From: Cerioporus squamosus
Taxonomy: Eukaryota; Basidiomycota; Agaricomycetes; Polyporales; Polyporaceae
NCBI GenBank assembly: GCA_022592435.1
Contig: JABYQS010000002.1
Location: 620,001 to 684,000 of the forward strand
DNA: 64,000 nt
Direction: 5' to 3'
Part shown: piece by piece, positions 20,628-32,704 of the stretch
Layout: each line of letters begins with the position of its first letter
How positions within the stretch are numbered: position 1 is the first letter of the stretch
Position numbers and translations under genes: made by a program
Notes under the pieces: generated by a model
What the model was told of the DNA's origin: nothing
The model's input: the letters and a program-made list of their open reading frames with translations, nothing else
The model's database searches: none

Positions 20628-23313
20628 ATGACTTCTTCTACCAGTGCTTTGCGTCGATCTGCAAGACGCAAGACGAAGGCACCAATTGCAACGGATGCGT
20701 CGCAAGAGTCTCAGTTGGCTGGGCCGAAGGACACTAGCGTTCACCATGACGAGCTGGAGCGTCCCACCAAACGTCGACGGGTCAAAGCTCCCGCTGACGA
20801 GAAGCAACCATCATCTGCTACGGGGCAGTATGCGGGAGTACGGAGGAAAAGGCAGTCTCTGAGCATGCTCCCCGACATGCCGCTGGACATCCTATACGAG
20901 GTACGTGGTCTGTCGTGTTACGGTACCGTCGGGCAGTAGCTCAAGGAAGACCACCCGGCCCAGGTATTCCTCCACCTGCATCCGTATGACTTGCTCCATC
21001 TGGCGAGGACAACGAAGACACTGCGCAGAATGCTCATGACGCGCTCTGCTTCGACGATATGGAGGCGTGCACGCGAGAACGTGCCCGGCCTTCCCGACTG
21101 TCCCAAGGATATGAGCGAGCCGGCGTATGCCAACCTCATGTTTGATCCGCATTGTCATGTGAGTGTTCGTTTTGCCCGCACCCATGCGTTGCGCCTTACC
21201 GGGTATTCGCCATCGCACCTCGAAGTTCTGTCTTAAGGCAAGGGTTTTGAAGGTGATGTGGGCGTGCCGAGTGCGGTGCTGCAAGTCATGCTTCAAGGAC
21301 CAGTGCGTTCTCTCTAGTTAGCCGGGTTTCGCATTCACTGACTCCAGAAATAGCTTTGTCGAGCTAGGTGAAGTCTTCAAAGCGTGTCACCCCCAGTACG
21401 ATGCACTCCGACCTGCTGCTATGCTACCGGCGGAAGTCGTCAATGACAGTACGTCCAAGTATACTCGTTCGCAGCCGGACTCCAGTCACATGTAAATCGT
21501 GTTCTCAGGACTGTACTTCCTCAAGCGCGATCTCACCAAGCTCCTCGAGCATCTCGCTACCTTAAATGGCGACGAAGCGGCTTTAAAGGCGGTCGAAGCT
21601 GAGCGGATGCAAGCGGTTGAGGAACAGGAAGATGTGAGGCATCCAGTTCGATGGCCTTCAAGACTCCCTACTAACGCTGTTGCTCTCAGACTATTGACGC
21701 TCTCGAGGCCTGGCGTATAGCCGAAAGACGCAGACGTCGGGAGGAGAGGACAGAGCTCATCAGACGACGTGAAGACCAGTGGGTAGTCATGCTTGAAGGT
21801 CCGAAGATGATCGTATCGCTCACGATGTTCCGTACCGCAGGATAATTGAACGACTTCGCCAGTGCGGGTTCGATGACCTTGAATACATGACCCCAGATGT
21901 GTGCACGCGCTTCATGGACCACCCGCTCGTCAAACAGCCGAAAGAGTTGACAGATCGCAGTGTGTACTACATTGTTGCTTCGAAGGTGTCGTAACTGACG
22001 CGCGGATAGTATGGAATAACATCAAGGGGCGCATGCTCGCGTGGGCAGAGGGAGCGCGCGCAGAGCTCCGCCTGCACCGACGCTGTGAGCTCTACACCAC
22101 TTTCCTGTACCTCTTCCGGGAGGTGCTCGACGAATACTATGCGCAGCATCACTATCCAGAAGTCGTGCCCTCCGTTGCCGACTTCTCATGGTATACTCCC
22201 ACCTTCCGCGAGATCTTGGACAAGGAGCGTGACGAGAAGGAGCGTGATGAAATGTTCGCTGCTCTAATCATGCGGGACGATTTCGTGGAGACGATTGAGG
22301 CCTTCGTTAAGGACTGGCGCAGGGATATGGCGAGGCGCTTGTACGACATGATACCTCCCGAGGTCCGGCCGCCTCTGTCCATCCGACACAAGCACCAGCA
22401 CGACGGGAGGAAGCACGAGGTTAACGAGGAAGGTCATGCCGCGCGTCAAGACGACCCAAGTCTCACGGACGAGCAGATATCCCGAGCTCTGAACGCCTCC
22501 GTCACATGGTTCCGATGCACGGTGAACGGTTGCCTGCTGGACTACCCCCGCGTGCTCGCACACGAGTGCGCGAAGACTGGCCCTCCCGTCAACCCTGACC
22601 CAAAGACGGACATGGACGACCTACAGAACGCGTACAACATCATACTCAAAGAGTTCCCCTGGAACTTCACGGGAGACAAGATCGTGTATGATATGGATGC
22701 CCATCGTGCAGCGGAGAAGGTCGTCCGGGTCACTCTGACGAACACGAACGCGGTGCCTAACCTCACCGACAAGTTCTGGCTCGACAACCTAGACGGGCGA
22801 TACGTGTGTAGCGAGTGTAGCAAAGACGGGTGCTTGTGCGTGATGCCGTGGAGAGTCGCTGTGAGTAACTCAGGTGTATGAATTGTTACGAAATCACTGA
22901 CGACATTCAATCGATAACAGGTGAAACACCTCTCCGAGGAGAAGCATCGAGGCAAGGATGTCCAGCTCACCGTACTCAACGTCGAGGATAGGATTGAAGT
23001 TCTCGACCAAGAGGCGGAGGCGGCTGAGTTCGCGGACGAGCACTACAAAGTATGGGGCTGCATCCGTAACGGCTGTCGCACGCCGGCGATGACTATGTGG
23101 GACCTGCAGGACCACAGCCTTGTTCAGTACGTCCAGCGTATCCCAATGCCAAATGATCATACAACTGACTTCGTTTGGAACAGCCATCGTGTCAAGGTCC
23201 CGCTGCAGGGGGTCGACTATGACCTCCATCCGGATGCCGTGACGGCCCCAGACGTTCCTGCTGACGCTGCGATGTACCCAGAGGAGCTCTTCACCACACC
23301 AATTCTGCGCTAA
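20628..23313 (+). CDS. F-box protein, Agaricomycete expanded family
   Basis: F-box proteins bind SKP1 and select substrates for SCF ubiquitin ligase. A basic, nuclear-localisation-like head (RPTKRRRVK) precedes the F-box LSMLPDMPLDILYE, split by an intron, then FLHLHPYDLLHLARTTKTLR. A Cys-rich segment follows (WACRVRCCKSCFKD), then a long alpha-helical Arg/Glu region (RIAERRRRREERTELIRRRE). Near the C terminus are zinc-finger-like pairs CSECSKDGCLC and CIRNGC. At least seven short introns interrupt the gene, the last two inside 22861-22920 and around 23123-23182. Other features typical of these expanded fungal F-box families are the CHPQYD segment and the C-terminal zinc-like pairs. The substrate is unknown. 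Confidence 0.75.
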
Positions 23314-23879
23314 GTTGTGGTTCGCCTTTTATCATCTCCATCCTTTCTGCGATTCTCAATGGCCGGATTGTTTCACTATGTGTGACGGAATTTCGCTACG
23401 TGTAGATGTCGGTATACCATGTTCCATCGTCTGATCTTGTGTGCTATCCTATCATATGTCTTCTTACCGTGGAACCCTGTACTTGTAGTACTTTACATCA
23501 TCTCTACATTCCTTCATCTGAGCGGCATTGGTACTGCCGATTTACTGCTATGGAAAGTACTTGTACTCCCCGGGGCCCGATCCACGATGCTAGATTCCGA
23601 CGTTGGCGGCGCCCACATACAATAATGAATCATACAGCCCCTTCGACAGCTTGCAATTGATCTTGTGACCTTGGGAGTGTCCGTCCTCGTTCCGCTAGGA
23701 GACTACCTTAGCATACCTATCTGTTTTCAGTGTTGAGAGGGCGGACGGCTCGCAAAGTGTACTAACTGGGCCCGCGGTGCCATATGTTACGAGTTGTGTT
23801 GTAGGTTGTGGCTGGTGGTGCCGTGGCAAGCGCTCAAGGCTTGTCCTCTAACCACCTACTAGTGACTCCGCCCTAGGCT
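23314..23879. other. Intergenic
   Basis: No supported gene; short open frames only. Confidence 0.5.
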
Positions 23880-24990
23880 ATGACTACTACGTCTAAGTAC
23901 GACACTGAGAAGCTCATTGTAGTTTGGCAGCATGCTTCACCTCTAGCCTCTCTTCAGCCGCTTCCGCCCGTACGTTACCGAGCAAGAGTGCGTCCCCTGG
24001 GGGCCACCCTTCCCGACCACTCTACCGTACGAGACCCCTCCGCCCGCCTACCGTACGATCGCACGCAACCGCATAACGCCTTGCTACTCTCTTGGATGGG
24101 TTCTTGATCAGTCTACACTGGTAGCCAGGCTCGACCCTGACGCTCAATGGTCATGCTTGTCGACTGTCTTCCACAAGAGCAGCATTCCGGTGGAGTGGAA
24201 GAAGCAGTGCGGTGAAACATGGTAGTGACTATAATTCAAGCGTGTGCAGTCGTTAAACTTGTTTTGTTAGGGCCACCACGAGGCCCGGTTTCTTTATCTG
24301 TGGCCTCAATTCTTTGTTGCTCTATATCACCAGCAACGACCGAAAGTGCAACATAGAAAAGTCTATGGACGAGGAATTGATCCAGACGGTGAAGAAAATC
24401 ATGGGCGAGAACGAGGATCCCACTTGGTACTACCGATGTTGTAGATTCAATGCGATTCAGCCGTCTCGAGAAAAGCACGTCACTTTGTATAGCGGTTCGG
24501 ACGAGCTCGATGCAAGGGCATGGATATCTCCCATCTCCCCTTCGGACATTAAGTATATCTGAACACGAAATCATCATGCTCACTTCGGCATTCAAGTGTG
24601 AGTTTGGCTGGTTAGTATAGTTCACATAGAGCTCCTTCCTCATTCATGATTTCACTCAATACGGAGCTGAGGATAGCACACTAGTTCCAGATGGCGCGTG
24701 GAAGGTGACCGGTGACCATCCGTCGCTGTCTCTTACCTATCCCCCACTTCCGACACTAGCACGATCCCCGCAGTACGCACTGCTATCCACATCAAATTGG
24801 AGATAGCTCATGGCTGATAAGTACTCTGTTCCAGCCGGACCTCAGGATCAAGTTGTGGGAGCTGGCGAGTATCCTTCTCGACATCCTCCTTTCGTCTTCC
24901 GAACCACCGCTTCAACCCGGAGTCAACAGCCTACGCACTGCGGAAAATGGTACTTATGGAGTCATCTTTAGGGAAGCTCCTTTGCAATAA
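23880..24990 (+). CDS. Unassigned multi-exon gene or relic (structure uncertain)
   Basis: Several adjoining segments read like protein but lie in different frames. They are MTTTSKYDTEKLIVVWQHAS (from 23880), PTTLPYETPPPAYRTIARNR then RLDPDAQWSCLSTVFHKSS and VEWKKQCGETW (to about 24222), MDEELIQTVKKIMGENED then RAWISPISPSDI (24364-24560), YGAEDSTLVPDGAWKVTG then LTYPPLPTLARS (24660-24775), and PDLRIKLWELASILLDILL (24836-24990, ending in TAA). Some steps have workable introns, for instance 24774 to 24835, with GTACGC and TTCCAG. Others do not, so the locus is either missing bases or decaying. No family was recognised. Coordinates are the outer limits of the coding-like signal. Confidence 0.35.
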
Positions 24991-25251
24991 ATTACGTTGT
25001 TACACGAGTACTGTACATGTGTCCGTTCGTCTGATCAAGTATGCACAGCTGTCGCGATCGTATCGTATGAGTGTTCAACGTGCAATATGTAGTCTACGTA
25101 TCCGTGCTGTAGTCCTATCCATACTCGCGCCCTGTAATGAAACATATTCATGACTTCCCGACGACAGCACTAGAGAATCGAGGCTGTCACCATCAAGCCC
25201 GCATAATCATCGTCGGAAGACGCATGAAACGAACTATGAACCAGTCCTGCC

Positions 25252-26681
25252 CTAGGCACCAAGAAAATGCTCGTAGGACAGTGGCTGCCAGATGTTCGCA
25301 GTATGTTCATCGGCTCCGACGGATGCCTCCAGCGCAATCCCCAACGGCTGGCATCCCTGCCGCAGATGCTCAACAGCGTATTGCCAGAAGGGAACCTCGG
25401 AACGTGCGGCCTCTTGGTTCCGCTCCACGGTCCACTTTGCGATGGGAAGGAGGAACCGAATCGACTCCAGAGGCGGCAGCCGGCCGTTCTCTTGTTCATC
25501 GCGCATAGCGAGGGAGAACCTCGCGATGCTCCGAGGTTCGATCCAAGCAGCGTGCACTTCGCAAGCGCGGTCGAACGTGAGACAGCGGAGCGAGGGCGGT
25601 ATGGGCACGCTGACAAAGAGCGTTTCCAGCAGGCTTATCGGTACCGTACAGTCGACGAGGTTGGGGCAGAACCGCAGGTGCATACGAGGGAGCTGTATCG
25701 CATCGAGCGTCTTGAGGATCGACCCGTGGGCCTCGAGATAGGTCCGTGTCGTCTGCCAGTGATCCCTCACGGAGTACAGTGGATTCGAATTCATACGAAG
25801 GGTTTGAGCTGTGGCGTGTTCCAGTCCTCGGGAGGGATGCCTACGCCATCATCGGTGACGACGAGCGACCGAAGACGAGGGAACTCGAGCGGTCCACCCG
25901 ACGACACGTTCGCGAGCTGGGCGTTTCCTGTGGGGCGTATCCAGAGAGCGTCCAGGGCATTGCTGATGCGGGGGAGGATGGACTCGAAGATCATGCTGTC
26001 GCCGGAAAGCTCCAACCTTCGGAGAGTCGATGGCAGTCCGCCTAGCTCTAGAGCGCGTACTAATGTGGCGTTGTGAACAAGCGGACAGTCGCCGGTGGAG
26101 AACACAGTGGAAAGCACAGTGAGGTTGCGGCAGGCAGCGATGATCCTCCCGAATGCGATTGTATGCGCTTCGGTCCAAACATGGACGCCATCCAGAGCCA
26201 GCTCCAACCTGACCGTCCTGTCGCCGAGGCAAGAACCACCACGCGCACGCGAAACGTGTCGCTCCAGCGCAGCAGCGATCTCGACTGCATGGTCTCCGCT
26301 TTTGACCACCAGGTACTTGACCAGGAATCCAGCAGCGACCGGAACCCATGCTTTACAGACGCGACTCGCCACGAGCATGGTGTCCGTAGCTTCTCGGTGC
26401 CGTCGGTGGACGCTGATACCATGGGTGTCCATCGCGAAGGCATAGAAGGCTTGCTGATCCGTATGGGTGTATGCGCCGGGAATCTGAGTTGCATACGAGA
26501 AGACCTCAAGCCAAAGCTCCGGAGGGATGTTTGAAGAGGACGGCGAGTTCGTGTTGCAGGTCGTCACGGTCGTCTCTCTTGCAGTCTTTGAGGTTGGCGG
26601 AAGTGGGTCGTCCTCACGAACAGATAGAGCTCCAAAGCAATCCAGATCCATAGGATGCAATAAGTCAAGGACAGGCGACAT
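25252..26681 (-). CDS. F-box protein with leucine-rich C-terminal half
   Basis: Likely substrate receptor of an SCF ubiquitin ligase. F-box: NIPPELWLEVFSYATQIP at about residue 50, interrupted by an insertion (TDQQAFYAFAMDTHG), then VASRVCKAWVPVAAGFL. LRR-like repeats follow (CRNLTVLSTVF, PSTLRRLELSG, FPRLRSLVVTDDG). Two frames overlap by one base at 25794. The first ends in PQLKPFV and the second opens with MNSNPLYSVRDHW. One extra A in the AAACCC run near 25800-25806 would join them as an LRR strand, LKTLRMNSNPLY, so I annotate one gene with a missing base. The C-terminal frame ends ANIWQPLSYEHFLGA. No intron is needed. Confidence 0.7.
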
Positions 26682-26863
26682 ATTTCGTCGAGCTCGAGAT
26701 GGTGGTGGTTAGTTGCAAGCTTGGAGACTCCGAGTCGGCCCACGGGGTGCGGACTTTAAGTCGCACGCGGCGAGTGCGCGCGCGCGCGTTTTTCTCCCAC
26801 CGCGACCACGCCTCACGAGGCCTTGATCAAGGCCTCACTCCTTCCTCAGCCTGTCGTCCAGCG

Positions 26864-27744
26864 ATGGACCCTGCTACCCCAGTCCATGTAGCCAAGTGCG
26901 CTGTTGCTACATGCGAGTTCGTTCTCCATGTGCTCATCAATGTCGCAAGAAGACTGACTTTCCTTCTGGACAGCCATCGCGACCGGTACTTTTGCTGCCA
27001 TCCATGCTCTCTACCGCGGCTCGCGTCACCCTACACCGCTCGCGTTGTCGGCCGCAATCAATGGGGGGATAGCAGGGACTCTCTTCTTCAGTGCGTACCC
27101 CCAACCGTCGCACCACGACTGACTTGGCTGACGTGACCACTACCATCTGGTCAGGTATACGTGAAGTTTTAGTCAGTCCCCTGCTCCGAACTGTCACCTA
27201 CTCTGCCCCATATCAAGACACTTCAAGTGCCCCTTCGTTGCAGTCATGGTCACAAATGCGGATGCACAATCTTCCTGACACTGCGCTCAGCGGAGCGTTC
27301 ACCGGCGGAGTATTGAACGCGTGGCAACGTACGTCCTTCCCATCTCATACCACGGTTCGTAGCTGACCCTCAGTGCCAGATGGACGTGCAAGAATATGGG
27401 CTGGTGCTCGCACCGGTGCAATCATTTGCACCGTCTTACAGCTCGGATACAACGAGCTGGGCGTCATGAGAGTCAAGTTTGTCTCTCGCAAATTCAAGGA
27501 GTCCCGACCACGAACAGATGCGGTATCCGTGTCTGACACGGCAGCCACAGCCTCAGACGCTTCGCGGTTATCTATCTTCGATCGCCTCGTGCGTGTCATC
27601 GGTTTCAGGAAACTTACGGACGAGGAATACTTGCAGGCATTGAAGAAGCAGCGAGATGAGGCCTTGGAGCGGATCGCGGTCCTAGAACGGGAGCGCAGCG
27701 AGAGGGGGGAGGAGTTGCGCGACGACGCAGAGAAGCCAACATGA
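26864..27744 (+). CDS. Tim17/Tim22/Tim23-like membrane protein
   Basis: Distant member of the mitochondrial translocase fold common in fungi: short glycine-rich membrane helices. Signals are AIATGTFAAIHALYRGSRHP, SAAINGGIAGTLFF joined by an intron (27091-27154) to SIREVLVSPLL, DTALSGAFTGGVLNAWQR, and RTGAIICTVLQLGYNE after a second intron (27329-27373). A C-terminal coiled coil (EEYLQALKKQRDEALERIAV) extends past the membrane domain. The first exon is uncertain: ATG 26864 is the first good start, but none of the donors I tested from it keeps frame into AIATGTF, and starts near 26911 are alternatives. A role in import is not implied; many such proteins are uncharacterised. Confidence 0.68.
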
Positions 27745-28027
27745 GAGTTACAACACCCGCGGGTATATGCTTGCTTGTTTGACGTCTATCTTATGGTCTG
27801 CTAATTCACGACGCCTATGGCGTTACCTTTGCGTAATGTACTGAGCTTTGATATGCTGGCAATACCAGATACACACACTCCCGCTCTTCAAAACTCCTTG
27901 ATGCCGAGTGTGCCAGACCAGGCTCCTGACTGCGCCGTCTCCCTGTGCCCTTCTAACTTAAACCTGATCCTCCCCGAGGACAATCCACATATGGAAGCGA
28001 ACAAGAATACATAGCTGGCCCAGTGAC
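27745..28027. other. Intergenic between convergent genes
   Basis: 3' flanks only. Confidence 0.5.
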
Positions 28028-31000
28028 CTACGAGTACACCGTAGAACACCACAAACCGCCGCAGACACAACGCAACTGCCAGGCCTTCTCCCATGTCTGC
28101 CACCGGCTGAGTGTCTTGTCCGTGCCTGGGTGCACGTCCAGGGCGACCTCTGACCTCCCACCGCACCGCGTACACACGCTTGCGGCCTTGTTACGCCACA
28201 GTGCGCTCTTCTTTACGACGTCGACATTCTTGTCCTTCAGCGTGCCCGATGGTGCGGCCGGCTCGGAAAGTGAAAGGCGCGCGATGCCGTCAGAAAGGTC
28301 AGAAGGCTTGATGAACAGCCGGGCGCGGTCGATGGCTTTGGATGTCAGCACTTTGTTGATAACCTTGCGGATGTGCGGTTGGAGAGCGGGGACCGGGCTG
28401 CAAGAGGCGAGACTTCGTCGGAGGTCTTGAGCTATGGCGGAGCATGAGACGTCGTTCGGCTGTGATCTGCGGGCACGCTCACCATTTAACGTCTTACTCT
28501 CTTGTAAGATCTCCGCAAGGAAGGGTCCCAGGAGCTGCAGGTCGACACCAGACCCTTCTGTGATGTCCAGCAAGTAGTCCTTGGCGATGTGCGAGTTCTC
28601 ACCCTTCGCGGTGAGTTTGGAGACTTGGTCGTGGAACCGCTTGACATGTTCCATTGCAATATGCAAGCGACTGAGCGAATAGGGGTGGACAAGATGCAAG
28701 AATATCGGGCTATCAAGAGTCGTCCCTGTAGACGTAGGTGATGCTCAGCGAGTGCAATGCGGTCTGAATGTGAGTCTTACCTTTGGGACTGCCCAGTCCC
28801 TTCGGCGTGGTGGGCTCCTCTGGCCGTTCGCCGACGAAGATGCATTCCTTCAGCAGCTTCTCGACGAACTCAATCACCCATCCCGTCATCCCAAGCAGTT
28901 GCCAGACCGCATCTATCGTCGAGCTTTGGTCTTGGGCCTAACCATGTACAGAAAGCTTGGTAGGCGTACCTAGATCATAAGAGTCTCCTTCGCGGCATGT
29001 GTCGAACGCACTGCAACATGCGCCCAAGGAGCTCATCTCATGGGCTGTTTGCCACCGAGCCGCACAAAGGTCCTGCTCAGGACCTCTTTCCAGCCTGTGC
29101 GTACGGGCACTGATGAATAAGAATGTCAGCGCGTTGAAGCCATAGGGACGGACACGGCCGTACCTGTACACCTCGGTGGCCACTCCAAGCAACTCTCCGG
29201 TCCACACCTCCATCAGACCGAAAGAGTCTGCTTCCATACTGGTGAATGTCTTGTCCAGGGTGTTGACGGTCACCTCCGTGGGTAGAGTAGGTACTGCGAG
29301 CGCATGTATGACGTCCGAAGGTGAGTACCGCGCATGTATCGCAGTAACGAGGTGTCTCGAGAGGTCTTCGTGGAGATGCCCAGTCAAGATTAGCGATGTT
29401 TCTCCAGATACACGTCGCGGCAGTATTTGGATCGACTGGTGCGAACCGAGGAGAGGCGATGAGATACCGCACACCAGCGTTTCGTTGGGAGATAGGGCAG
29501 CGCTGACGGGCACTGCGTAAGACGGATGCACGACGTCCGATGTGACTAACTATCACAATTTGAAGGTGGCACTCTTACCATCGATTGTCCCTGCCTGGAT
29601 GTGCGATAGTATGGGAACACTTTCCCAGTCACCATTGGTACTTAGATCTGGCCTGGCGGAGTTCTAGTTCAGGATATGTCGAGAGAACGGCGGAAAAGGG
29701 ACATACAGCTTCAGCACTTCGATGGCGCCCGTCGTTGTTTCCTTTGCCTTCGATTTTCGTCGCGGCAACAACCCTCCTGCATCGAGGAATCCGGCGAGGA
29801 AGCCGCCTCGAGATATCGAAGGGAGTAGGAAACATGGGACTTTGGTGTGGCTTTGACGTCTGTGTTCACCCCTAAGAACCTAATATCGCACACTGTGAGC
29901 GAAGCGAGAATAGACGAGAAACATCACGCTTACCCAGTAGCTCGCTGGGTTTCCGGGGGCAAGGAACGTGTATGACACGATCTCGGACTTGGGTAAAGAC
30001 GTATCTGAGAGTAGAGGACCTGTTGGTGCATGCAGATATCGACGGTAATAATCACTCACAGTCGTCAGGGTCGAAGAATGTAGCCGCAAGATGAAGCGTG
30101 CGAACGTTGGATGCCGATGTCTTCGAGTCGGGCTTCCCACTTCCCGAGGATGACGGACCCGCAAAGCGAGGTGGTGGTGGGCAATAGAAGACTAGGTCAA
30201 CTAGAGAACCAGGATGATAGATGGGTGGAAGGGGTCGGCTCAATACGGCTAGCAAAGTCAATGTTACTGTAGTACTAGCGGCGGTAAGTGTGCCAGTACT
30301 CACGTTTGGTTCCTGGCTTATACTCGATACGAACCTCGCAGAGGGAGATCGTCTGTTCTTCGCCCCATAACTCCCACTCGTGTGAGAAATCGCTGTCCAT
30401 GGGCTGTGGTTGACTAAGATCCATTGAGAGACCGAGGTCCACGGCGTTCTGTAACGCCTGGGCTGCACCTTGTGAAGGGAGAAGCTTGGACCGCATCGCG
30501 ACCAGGATTACAGGGTCTGCATCACGTAGGTAAATAATCATTTGTTCGCCTTCATGAAGACATACGCGCCTTGATAGCAGAACCCAATGGCAGCCTTTAC
30601 GCAAGTCTTGTCGCCGCCGATCTTACCAATGGGTTCCGTGTCAGGCAAATAGTGCTGAAGCAAGGGTGTCCGACCCAGTTGCTGCGGCTTTGCCTGGGAC
30701 GAGACTGTGAAGACAAGAAGTTGATGCGACTCTGTAACTAACAGTAGCAGTGGAGTCCCAACCGGAGCCAGAGGACCCAGTGTGGGAAGGCGCATCGACG
30801 TTCCTTCGTCCGTCATGACCCACTGTCCGTGTGCTTAGATTCCTTGTAGAATGAGTAGAGCGTGCAGCGTACCTCTCGATGTGGATATGACCATGCGGCA
30901 GTAACGATACCCCCTCCCACGGGATAGGTCCAGCATTCCTTCACCTGCCAGTTGTCTAACTGAGCTTCTTTGTGCCATATACAGCCAAAGCCTTCTCCTG

Positions 31001-31368
31001 TCTTTCCCGGAAAGTAGGCAAAGAGCCAGTCGTCGGATGGGCAGAGGGACAGGACTGTGGGTGGATCCGCCTCAATGGGATATGAGAGCTGGGGATCCGG
31101 AAGGAGAAACTGTCGAGCGGAAGGAAAATGACGACCCAGTACCCGAGCTTCAGACTCATGCGCAGTGTAGATCACTGAAGACTTGCTCCATTGCGCCGGT
31201 CTGGAGAAACATTCGTGAGGAGTGAACTGAGCCGACCGGAGATCCCTCGAGCGAGCCTTACCTCTTAGTTCCCTCCAGAGAATGACTGAGATCCCACCAT
31301 CCAAGCTGCCAATGCAAGCTCTCCTTAGCTTTTCCCTTGGCTGCTAGAGATAGGTTCCGCTCGTGCAT
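28028..31368 (-). CDS. MED16: Mediator complex subunit 16 (Sin4)
   Basis: Tail-module subunit of Mediator that links activators to RNA polymerase II. The N terminus is typical: HWQLGWWDLSHSLEG, then QWSKSSVIYTAHESE. A WD40-like half follows (PTVLSLCPSDDWLFAYFPG, CWTYPVGGGIVTAAW, VSAALSPNETLVCGISSP), then helical segments. These include GGFLAGFLDAGGLLPRRKS, IDAVWQLLGMTGWVIEF with EKLLKECIFVGERPEE, and HIRKVINKVLTS. The C-terminal zinc-binding-like module is CTRCGG, then a Trp-containing spacer, then RCVCGGLW, as in other MED16 proteins. About a dozen short introns break the gene. I chose the start at 31368, the ATG directly before RNLSLAAKGKAK. It is divergent from the proteasome chaperone gene. 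Confidence 0.85.
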
Positions 31369-31708
31369 CCTGAGGTCCTCCCGCACGCGTCAAGTCGGTC
31401 CCGCCACAGACGCGATTCTAGTTCGTCAGGTACTTGGTCAGGTTGACAGGGAGTGTTGCGATGTTGCAATATTTTCAGCGAAACAGATGGCTCGGAGAGG
31501 AGACTCTTCGTACTGGCGAGAACGCGATGGAAGACGTTGAAGCTGAGAGTCCCGAGACGCGTCGCCGCTCTGCACAGTCCTTGGGCGTCTCAGAGTCATA
31601 GATTCCAGGACGCGCCCTGCTGCACCAGGGTGAACCTCAGCCTGAGCCTCTTCCATCTTCTCCCGGAATTCCTCACCGCCAACATCATTCCCCGTACTTG
31701 GTGCCAGG
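31369..31708. promoter_or_regulatory. Divergent promoter of MED16 and PAC3-like gene
   Basis: 340 bp between the two start codons, so it holds both promoters. No core motif was assigned. Confidence 0.4.
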
Positions 31709-32248
31709 ATGCTGCAGACCGCAAACATCGCGAGACAAATAGAGGGTGTACAAACCGATGTTCTCCTACAAGCTTTCGCGGACCGTATCCTCGTCCTCGT
31801 AACGCAACTCGGCAAAGTGGGCAGTCTGGTGAGCTTCACCATTTCTTTCAGACCTCCTCCGGAGTGTCGCTGACCGCAACCTCAGATACAAGCCACGATA
31901 CCGTCTACCATGCCTCTTTTGCCCGCGCCACCTCCCGATCCTGAGCAGCCCAACATCGTCCCGCTCCCCGTGCCGCCTCCCTCGTTGCAGCTCACGCCTT
32001 TGCTCGGAAGCGCTCCCACGGAACGCATTCACACTCTTCACTCTCTATACGCATCGCAGATAGCGACACTTGTATGGACATTGGAAGAGGCCAGCGTTAT
32101 GGAGGCAGATCGACGTGCTGTGGTGGTCGGTATCGCCTTGGCCAAGACATCTGGGGCAGTGGACTCTTCGTCCGAGCTCAGCTCCTACGATCGACGCGTC
32201 TTCTACGGCGTGATGGAGATGGTGCGGGATCTGTTAGCGCAGAATTGA
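31709..32248 (+). CDS. Proteasome assembly chaperone 3 (PAC3/PSMG3-like)
   Basis: PAC3 with PAC4 assists assembly of the 20S alpha ring. Exons are 31709-31828 and 31886-32248, giving 160 residues. The diagnostic N-terminal stretch is TDVLLQAFADRILVLVTQLG, followed by KVGSLIQATIP, equivalent to the animal pattern in which VLVTQFGKMG follows a THxVCTAF-like strand. The middle contains a proline-rich insert (LPAPPPDPEQPNIVPLPVPP) absent from short animal forms. The rest is LTPLLGSAPTERIHTLHSLY, SQIATLVWT, RRAVVVGIAL and FYGVMEMVRDLLAQN. The whole fold is covered. Confidence 0.75.
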
Positions 32249-32704
32249 AACGATTCGTGAGTAGCGGTCTATACATTCCACCCAGCGACCGACATGTGAG
32301 ATACAGGTCAATAGTATGGGTAGTTTCAGATCGGCCGAGCTGAACTGGCTTGCCTCTTGCAGAGGCAGATGATGTTGATGTTCGAGCCTATACTACGCCC
32401 TGCTTGGTGCGCATTGGAGTACCTCGTTCGTCGGGATAGCTATGAGGTACCACAGGATGGAGAGGCATGGACGAGTTGCTCGTGTCCTACGGATCATGCT
32501 GCAACGCAAAGCACCGGACGCTTGTCTTAATTACAGCCGCCACGGTCTCCGATATCGCGCTGGTCGATGGTACAAAAAGACATCCCAATGCATACTTCGT
32601 GGTGGCATCGCGGATGATGCAGACTGAGACTGTCCCACCAGGACGCAGAGAATGAGGAAGCCAGACGGTGAAACCGCATCCAAGGCTGTCGATATTACTC
32701 GGAG
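32249..32704. other. Intergenic between convergent genes
   Basis: No supported gene. A plus-strand stretch at 32361-32536 (MMLMFEPILRPAWCALEYLV) reads like coding sequence but has no neighbouring exon that I could join, so I leave it unannotated. Confidence 0.4.
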
